A stretch of DNA of 64,000 bases from Brasenia schreberi (taxonomy: Eukaryota > Streptophyta > Magnoliopsida > Nymphaeales > Cabombaceae), in contig JAYKKT010000088.1 in assembly GCA_036023115.1 (NCBI GenBank), forward strand, positions 1,053,001-1,117,000. Direction: 5' to 3'. The position numbers were made by a program, and so were the translations under genes. This document shows positions 48,005-64,000 of this stretch, in pieces. Under the pieces are notes generated by a model, which saw nothing but the letters and a program-made list of their open reading frames with translations, was not told the origin of the DNA and searched no databases. How positions within the stretch are numbered: position 1 is the stretch's first letter; each line of letters opens with the position of its first letter.

Positions 48005-48405
48005 GCTAAAATTGAGGGAAATGCAGCCCGTGCTAATTGCACTGAAAAAAGCGAACAATGGGTAGATTAGATAGTTTGTACTTTCAAGACACAGGAGGGC
48101 AGAAGGCAGGCATGTTGCGCGCCCTGGGGTATTGACGTGATGACTTTCAACGTGAGTTGAAGAATCGAGGGAAATACAGCCCGTGCTAATTGCACTGAGA
48201 AAAGCAAAAAACGCTTCTAGATAGTTTGTACTCAAAAAGCAAAACGCAGGAGGGCCAAAAGAAGATACCTGTGCAAACGATCCAGTTAAAGATTTGCTAG
48301 AGAGAGAGTGAGTTTGTACTCGCAAAAGACTGGAAGGCCAAACGAAGATACTTTGTGCAAACAATCCAGTTCAATCTTTGTTAGAGAGAGGGAGAGAGAG
48401 AAGCG
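48005..48405. repeat. Overlapping tandem duplications upstream of the BTR1-like gene
   Basis: A unit containing gcccgtgctaattgcactga starts near 48014 and 48167 (period about 153). A second unit with ggccaaa(a/c)gaagata and gtgcaaac(g/a)atccagtt starts near 48253 and 48336 (period about 83). They make up the presumed promoter and 5' leader; GA repeats follow at 48383-48400. Confidence 0.75.
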
Positions 48406-48411
48406 CGTAGG

Positions 48412-57007
<8,596 letters not shown>

Positions 57008-57063
57008 GCAATTTCCTTTTTGTTTTCTCGCTTTTAGTGTTAAGGCACCATTTACTATCCAAG

Positions 57064-60000
57064 TGTATAAAAAGTCACACAATTCAAACAATGAAAAATA
57101 ATCAATCGATTGCTGGAAAAATGGAGTTACAAGGGGTGAGGGCTGGCACCCATTCCTTAGCTATCGTCCTCTCTCTCTCCTCTCTTTCACTTGAGTATGT
57201 CAATAGTATAGGGTTTCATTTTATAAAACTTTCTAACTTGAATTTCAAATATGCCCATACTTAGTAAGTATTACACCATGCAGCTTCTATTGGATCATAT
57301 ATGGATACAATAGGAACTAAGTCTAATTCTTTTACTACTCTTCAACATGCCCTCTCAAGTTGGGACCTCAATACTCATAACTCCCAACTTGTCCAAAGTC
57401 CTCTTTGAGCAACAGGCCGTACCAGACTTAGAATATCAGTCAACTGTTATTCTGACTGCACATGTGTAAGGTTAAAAATTGTTGCAGATAATTTCTCTTA
57501 AATAAAATGGCAGTTAACATTAATATGCTTAGTTCTGGCCATGGAACATAGGATTAGATGCAATGTGAAGAGCAAAATTTTGATTATCACACCATAACTT
57601 GACTAGTGTATGAAGTTTTAAACCTTAACTTCACTCAAGAGATGATATATCCATATTATCTTCCTCACACAGATTGTGCCATAGCCTCATATTCTGACTC
57701 CCGCACTTCTGATTGTGACACAACTGCTTCGCTTCTTACTTTTTCCATGAGACCAAGTTTCCTACCAACAACACAAAATAACCTTGATGTGGATCTTCTA
57801 TCCATTTTGGAACTTGCCCAATCCGCATCCGAGAAACACTCAATATGAGTATGTCCTAATGATTTGCATACAAAATACCACATCCGTGTGCTCGTGCAAC
57901 ATAAAATATGTTCTAAGGATACGTCTAATGATGAACCGTTGGAGAAGACATAAACCGACTAACAACACTAACTGTAACGCTACATATCCGTCGAAGTCAC
58001 CGTGGAGATAGTTCAACTTTTCTCGACCAATCTTCTATATCTCTCGTGATCTTCAAACAAGCCTCTTCCTCCAAAGAAGTGTTTGCATATTTGGAATCCC
58101 TTCGAGCACTACATTGGTTTTGCCCCTAATTTTCCGTCTTCACTTGAAGAAGTCAAGTACATATTCCTCCGAGATAGGCACATACCTTTTATTACTTTCG
58201 TGACCTCAACACCTACAGTACTATATATATAAAGTGTTACTTTTATAGTCTTTGGAGTTCGTGAAATCGGTATGAGTAGGAAAGACTTAAGAGATGAAAT
58301 TTGAGCATTGATCCTCTTCCAAGAACGACAATGTCATCCACATATATAACCAATAAAATAGTTCTCTCGTCCTGTCTTATGAATAAGGTATGAATCGATG
58401 ATCACTTACGTTTCTATTGAACCTCAAGTTGAGAACTCATTCGCTTAATTTTTAAAACCATGTCCTAGGAGACTGTTTTAACCCATAGAGAGATTTCTTT
58501 AATCTTCTTACCTTGTTCAGTAAGGAGATTTCTTGATTGTGTCCCAACAGTAGATCCATATAAATATCTTCAGTAAGGTCACCTTGAAGGAATGCGTTAT
58601 TGACATCAAGCTATCATAACTCTCACTTCTGATTCACAATTATACTTGGAAGAATTCGAATAGTATTCATTTTTGCTATTGGGGCAAATATCTCATTATA
58701 GTTAATTTCATATGATTGACTATAACCTTTAGCAACTAGTCGAGCTTTATACTTCTCTTTCTCTATACTACCATATGCATTAAATTTGATAGTGTATACT
58801 TACTTACAACCCACAGTTTTCCTGTCTCATGGGAGATCTAAAATAACCCACGTTTTGTTTTATTCCAATGCTTCATCCCAATCGACCATTTTAATTCTAA
58901 TAATAGGAGTGTTAGACCCATCGACCATTTTAATTCTAATATTTTTCTGAATTGGGTGATAGTCCTTAAAATATGATTTGGTTCCCGCCTATGATCTGTG
59001 GCACCTAGGTCAATAACCCAAAATCTAGAATTAGAAATAGAATGATTACCCAATGCTATAAACGAGAATGGGTATACCATAGTAGCTTGGGGATCAGTTA
59101 TGGATGATGGAGATGCCTTGTGTGATTACGCAAGTCGAGACTCTAATTCATCTATCTACTTCTTCATTTCAGCCATTGAGTTTTGTCCGCCCTCTGTTGT
59201 ACTCTTCTCATGTTGGTCACTAAAGAGAGCTCAAGTTGGTTGATTTTGATTATAGGTTGGTCAACCAATCACTTGCCAACAAGTTTCACGCGTATGCCTT
59301 GTCTTTCCACAATGAGTGTAGGAAAGTTTATCTTTATCATCAGATGACTACTGAATTATTCCTCTTCCTCAGCCATGTCCTCCTCTAGCTCTAAATCAAG
59401 AGGTAGAGTTTCGATTTCTTCTTATGAAAGTCGTAGTTTATGAGTTGCTTATTTTTTCTTCCTTTTCCAAACATTTTTTATCTTGCTCCCTTAATAGAAG
59501 ATTATACACTATACTGAGTGAGGGAAGTTCTTTCCTACTTAGGATATTATTTTCACACCTTCATATTCTTTCTTCAAATTCTTTATACCTTTCTTTCATT
59601 ACAATTTTGACATTTTGTCTTGGAATAGAACATTAATTCTTTCCATAATTCATGAAGTTCAGCATAGTATTCATTGGCCAATTGGCTCTCTTTTCTACAT
59701 TTCTTAATTTTTTCAATGATTTCATACTTCTTGGCTATGTTCTTCTAATGTGCATATGCATCTTATATGACCAGGAAGATTTCATGGGCCGATTCTAAGA
59801 ACATAAAGGTACAACCAATAGGGTTGAGTCATAGATTATATTAGTCATGCACTTACAAGTATAGATTATATTAGTCATGCACTTACAAGAACATTTTCTC
59901 TATGACATTAAAAGTATGTAGGATCAGTAGACCTTGGTGTAGAAATCTCTCCTATAAGATATTCCAATTTTCCTCTCGCAAATACAACAAGTTCAACGGA

Positions 60001-60337
60001 CCTCACCCACTGTAGATAATTCCATCCATCCAATTTGATATTTGTAATATGAAATGTTTCACTTTTATCAATGTTGAATATTTCTGTACTTTCAAGCATT
60101 TCCCCTCTTTCCGCCATGATAGCGTCCCCTACTCTATGTCATGATATCAAGTCTTTTCATGGATTTTCTTTTTTGAATCTTTGTTTGGACTGCAGTAGAG
60201 CTGATTTCACCTATTTTTGTTTTTTTTTTTAGTAAACTTTGACCCTTAGGGCATAATCAGGGTTGCCCACTCACCTAGAAGCTCTAATCCCATAGATTAG
60301 GCTCTAATACCATGTACAAAAAGTTATACACAATTTA
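57064..60337 (-). mobile_element. Old Ty1/copia element, reverse orientation, in a BTR1-like gene intron
   Basis: The left LTR is 57064-57347 (tgtataaaaag...ttcaaca on the plus strand), next to a polypurine tract on the minus strand. The primer-binding site TGGTATTAGAGC is at 60312-60301. The other LTR begins at 60313 and is cut by LINEs. Minus-strand gag starts at 60117 (FHITNIKLDGWNYLQWVRSV), with a zinc knuckle near 59300, a protease site VIDLGATDH near 59000, then reverse transcriptase words directly after ([22 protein letters not shown]) and RNase H (SDADWASSKMDRRSTS) at 57840-57750. Integrase appears deleted. Many stops. Clearly related to the younger element at 60983. Confidence 0.85.
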
Positions 60338-60535
60338 ACAACAACAACAACTAAGCCTTTTCCCATACTAGATAGGGTCGGCTACATGGATTCTTTGTTT
60401 TCAGAGAGCCCTATCATGTGCCATGTTAGCAGTTAACTCACAATAAATTAGATCATTCTTTATTGTTTCTTTCCAACACTTTTGTGGTCATCCTCTACCT
60501 CTTTTAATACTTTCAAAATCTAGTTTTTCAATAAC
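60338..60535 (-). mobile_element. RTE LINE 3'-end fragment inserted in the old copia LTR
   Basis: acaacaacaacaactaagcc, then catgtgccatgttagcagtt, and it ends near aaaatctagtttttca. The LTR word tatacacaatt stands on both sides (about 60326 and 60562), consistent with a target duplication, with about 24 unexplained bases on the right. Confidence 0.85.
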
Positions 60536-60587
60536 AAGCTAGATAATTTTATTCTTTATACACAATTCAAACAATGAAAAATAATTA

Positions 60588-60975
60588 ATCAACAACAACA
60601 ATAACTAAGCCTTTTCCCAAACTAGATGGGGTCGGCTACATGGATTCTTTATTTTCACAGAGCCCTATCATGTAACATGTTAGCAGTTAACTCACAATAA
60701 GCTAGATCAATCTTTATTGTTTCTTTCCAACACTTTTGTGATAGTCCTCTACCTCTTTTAATACTTTCAAAATCTAGTTTTTCATACCTTCTTACTGGTT
60801 CTTCTTTTGATCTTCTTTTTATGTCTAAACCACCTTAAACGATATTCTCTCATTTTATCCTCTATTGATGTCACAGTCTTTTCTTGTATGATCACTCATT
60901 GATCTCAACATCTTTATTTTTGTCACAGACATCTTTTGTATATGTTGATGCTGCCCTGTTGTGAAAAACCAAGTT
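60588..60975 (-). mobile_element. Second RTE LINE fragment inserted in the same old LTR
   Basis: caacaacaacaataactaag through gtcggctacatggattcttt, and farther 5' into the LINE (cgatattctctcattttatc, tcattgatctcaacatcttt, catcttttgtatatgttgat), about 390 bases. It enters just after the LTR word aaaaataattaatc. Confidence 0.85.
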
Positions 60976-60982
60976 GACTTAG

Positions 60983-61300
60983 TGTTAGAGTATAGGTTGT
61001 AATCTGCGTTTTTTTATGTATACAATAGTCGTGTATGATTTGGATCCCAATGGATCAGATTCTGATCCATTGGGACCCAAACTTTATTAGTTACTTATTA
61101 GGGGTAAAGTAGTCTTTTAAGTTAGATTAGCAGTATTTAAAGAGTCTTGTAATTAGGGTTAGGTGTGGTTAACAAAATCGTGGACAGCAGGAGTGCAAGG
61201 GACGGTTGCCTAGGGCGCCGACTTGCATCCTCTTGTAATCTCCTTTGGTTCCAGTCTTCGTCAAGGAATAAAATGTTTGTTTGAGTGCATAAAATCAACA
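60983..61300 (+). mobile_element. 5' LTR of the younger copia element
   Basis: TGTTAGAGTATAGG at the start, and AAAATCAACA at the end directly before the primer-binding site. A tatttaaagag promoter-like word lies near 61134 and ggaataaaatg near 61266 as a polyadenylation signal. 318 bp. Confidence 0.8.
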
Positions 61301-61312
61301 TGGTATCAGAGC
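61301..61312 (+). other. Primer-binding site (initiator tRNA-Met type)
   Basis: TGGTATCAGAGC, the standard copia primer site, immediately after the LTR. Confidence 0.9.
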
Positions 61313-61762
61313 CTATCACGGCTATTTTTCACCTAAGACGATCACGAGAAAGTTGAGGAAAAACAGTGCCAAGAACGATCCCAGGTGACAGATTTTTTGT
61401 TTATCGTTTTTTGTTCATTTTCTCTCCAAAATAGAGAAGTGCTGTGTAAAGGGTATTGCAAGTATATTGCTGGCCAGATATCTTACACACTATTCTTCGT
61501 GCGTTTCAAGGAGCACAGTTTGTTTGAACACGCTTATTGAGGGTGTTGAGAGGCAACGAGGTGGAACGCGTTTTGCCTTTTTTATTAATGATTTGCTTGC
61601 TTGAAGAACATTCAATCAGCTGCTCTACTTAAGACCGTTAGAACGCTAAATCGTGTTTGTTTCTTTTACGAGGACCAGATTGTGTGCAAAGAGTGCACAC
61701 GGCATATGTGAGAAAAAAAAAAAGGAAAAAAGTATTTGTTTTTCAACGGTCTTCTCATCTAA
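61313..61762 (+). other. Untranslated leader of the younger copia element
   Basis: 450 bases between the primer site and gag, with no long frame. A second in-frame ATG at 61781 is an alternative gag start. Confidence 0.6.
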
Positions 61763-64000
61763 ATGGAAAGAACAAAGATGGCTAATGGAAATGACCAGAG
61801 TTCTATAGACAAAGGTGACTCATTTCAAATTACAAATTTGAAGCTGGATGGGAAAAATTATCTTCAATGGGCCCGTTCAATTGAATTGGCTATCATGGCA
61901 AGGGGGTGTTGGGATTACTTAACTGGTGAAGTAACTCAACCCTCAAGTACAGATCCTCTTTATTCTAGATGGAGAAAAGAAAATGCACTGGTGAGTGCTT
62001 GGTTGCTTCAGTCTATGTTACCTTCCATTGGTAGTACCTTTATGTTCTTGGAAACAGCCAGAGAGATATGGTTAGCAGTACAGGAGGCTTATGCTCAGAG
62101 GAAAAACATTGCAAAGAAGTATGATCTTATAGAAAAGATTAGGAAGTGCAGACAGGGAGGAAGAACTATCAGTGAGTACTATGCAGAACTCAGAGGTTTG
62201 TGGGAGGAATTATAATTCTATTCCAAAACCAAATACCAGAACCGCACACTTGAGCGTAATGAAGAATTTGAGGAACGGAAGGTATTTGATCTTCTTTGGG
62301 GAATTTCTTCTGAATATGAGGCAGTTCAGAATAATATTCTCCGTCGAGAGGAGCTCCCAACCTTGAGCACAGTATATTCTCTCCTACTTCGTGAAGAGGA
62401 CAGAAAACAGCTAGAAAAGGAGACCAAAGTAAACATATCAGAGACTTCAGCATTCGTAGGAAGAGGTACATCTACTCCCACCTTTCCTAGGGGGAGAGGA
62501 GGTTATGGACGAGGTAGAGGCAGATCTGGGATCACTTCTGAAGACAAGGACAAGTTACTCTGTTCACATTGTGAAAAATCATGCCATACGAAGGAGACAT
62601 GTTGGAAATTAGTTGGAATACCTACTCAGTTTCAGAATCAAAATCGATCCAATAGGGCTTACTTCAGCAGTGATCAGACAGAAAGACCAAGGAATGATGA
62701 TAATACAACCTCGTTAGCGGACATGAAGAAAGAAATTGAACTTCTTAAAGCAAGATTAACTGACTCACAATCTGCTTCTACATCCTCCCACAGTGATCCT
62801 CAGGCCACGGTTGCATATCCTTTCTCTTTCTTGACACAGGATAATATTAGCTCTCCTTCAAGAGTTTGGGTTATTGATTCCTGTGCAACAGATCATATGG
62901 TCAGTCAAAGAACCTTTTTTGATGATTATGAATTGTCTCAAGGCAGTCTTAATATCAAACTTGCAGATGGCTCCTATACTCCTATAGCTGGAAAAGGGAG
63001 TATTATTACTTCGTTTGGTATCTTACAGAATGTTCTGCATGTTCCAAATATCTCAGTCAACTTATTATCTGTTTTTGCTATGACTCGAGATAAAAAATGT
63101 AGTATAATATTTGATTCTACTGGATGTTACTTTCAGGAGGTGCAGACGGGGAGGATCTTTGGTTAGGGTAGAGTGAGAAGAGGCCTATATTTCTGTGAAG
63201 ATCATAAAGGAGCAGCACTACAATCGATCGTGTGCACCAGAGAACAGAAAGATGATGTATCTCGATGGCATCAAAGACTGGGACATTTACCGTTATCTAA
63301 GCTCAGAATGTTACTACCTAAATTTAAGGATTGTAATAATTTGTTTTTAAGTTGTGAGACTTGCCAAAAGGCGAAGCACCATCGTGTTTCTTTCCCTTTA
63401 AGTGAAGACAGATCTATTGTTCCGTTTGAGATTGTTCATTCAGATATTTGGGGTCCTTGCTCTACTATGTCTGTTCATGGATATAAGTACTTTGTTTCCT
63501 TTATTGATGACTGCACTAGATTCACAATGATATATCTTATGAAAACCAAAGATGAAGTGAAGAATATTCTCCCAATATACTGCCAACTTGTACACACTCA
63601 ATTTCAACGTGTTATAAGAATTTTCCGCAGCGATAATGGGGGTGAGTTTATGTCTCAATCTCTTAATTCTTACTTTCTAGCACAGGGAATCTTACATCAA
63701 ACTTTATGCGCCTATTCTCTACAACAGAATGGAGTTGCAGAGAGAAAGAATAGACATATACTAGAAATGGCAAGGACACTTCTCATTGGATGTAATGCAC
63801 CTAAATACTATTGGGGTGAAGCGGTTTTGACTGCAGTCTTCCTGATAAATCGCATGCCTACAAGTGTTCTCCAAGGTGATACTCCATTTCATTTATTATG
63901 TCATTCTCAGAAACAGTTTCATTTGCTCCCAAGAGTATTCGGTTGCACTTGTTTTGTACATGTTCATCGTGGATTGAGGGATAAGTTAGATGGTAGATCT
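61763..64000 (+). pseudogene. Ty1/copia gag-pol of the younger element, two in-frame stops, cut by window end
   Basis: One reading frame runs from 61763 to the window end, interrupted only by TAA at 62213-62215 and TAG at 63164-63166. Order: gag (LDGKNYLQWARSIELAIMAR); RGRGGYGRGRGR; CCHC zinc knuckle CSHCEKSCHTKETC at 62561-62602; aspartic protease VIDSCATDH near 62870, where the active-site Gly of DSG is Cys; GAG-pre-integrase HQRLGHLP with CETC; integrase with D, D and E in HSDIWGP (about 63440), RSDNGGEF and QQNGVAERKN. RT and RNase H lie beyond the window. This is a recent insert relative to the copy at 57-60 kb and shares its lineage (PQATVAYPFSF). Confidence 0.9.

Overview
This is nuclear DNA of a flowering plant. 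The genes have several introns with GT-AG (and one probable GC-AG) splice sites, TATA boxes, and plant-specific families such as an XTH, a serine carboxypeptidase-like protein and a BTR1-type KH protein. Between them lie RTE-type LINEs, Ty1/copia elements, a hAT transposon, LTR remnants, tRNA-derived SINE-like repeats, MITE-like foldbacks and long (CT)n/(TA)n microsatellites. There are no operons, no CRISPR array and no rRNA gene. I cannot name the species from sequence alone.

Layout. 1-1000: first exon (minus strand) of an unidentified single-pass membrane protein, with a clear TATA box. 1.86-2.65 kb: frameshifted pseudogene of an EDGP/basic-7S-like aspartic-protease-fold protein (minus). 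4.08-6.64 kb: complete three-exon DUF1992 (DNAJC28-like) gene (plus). 9.1-11.15 kb: complete four-exon XTH31/32-type xyloglucan endotransglucosylase/hydrolase (minus). 11.2-24.8 kb: gene-poor, with microsatellites, MITE-like and SINE-like repeats, LINE tails and a probable solo LTR. 24.84-30.17 kb: a long degenerate RTE LINE split by a 2,977-bp LTR insertion that is flanked by a 5-bp target duplication. 34.2-35.6 kb: degenerate copia RT/RNase H with its 3' LTR. 38-39 kb: 3' exons of a probable DUF1997 gene (minus). 40.8-41.3 kb: RNase H-like remnant. 43.78-46.39 kb: eight-exon serine carboxypeptidase-like gene with a Ser-to-Asn change at the nucleophile and a premature stop.

48.4 kb to beyond 57 kb: the 5' half of a BTR1-type KH-domain gene. 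Its introns hold a 3.9-kb hAT element and an old copia element, and KH domain 2 carries an in-frame stop. 60.98-64 kb: a younger copia element of the same lineage as the old one, running off the window end, with LTR, primer site, gag, protease and integrase.

The genes have unrelated roles and form no pathway or cluster. The coherent story here is transposable-element history: at least twelve truncated copies of one RTE family ending in (TTG)n, and several nested insertions whose order can be read directly. I found no convincing new biological system. The observations most worth a second look are the solo LTR inside the LINE, the two host genes with single premature stops, the (CT)n tracts that begin a few bases after splice donors, and the MITE-like family embedded in (TA)n microsatellites.
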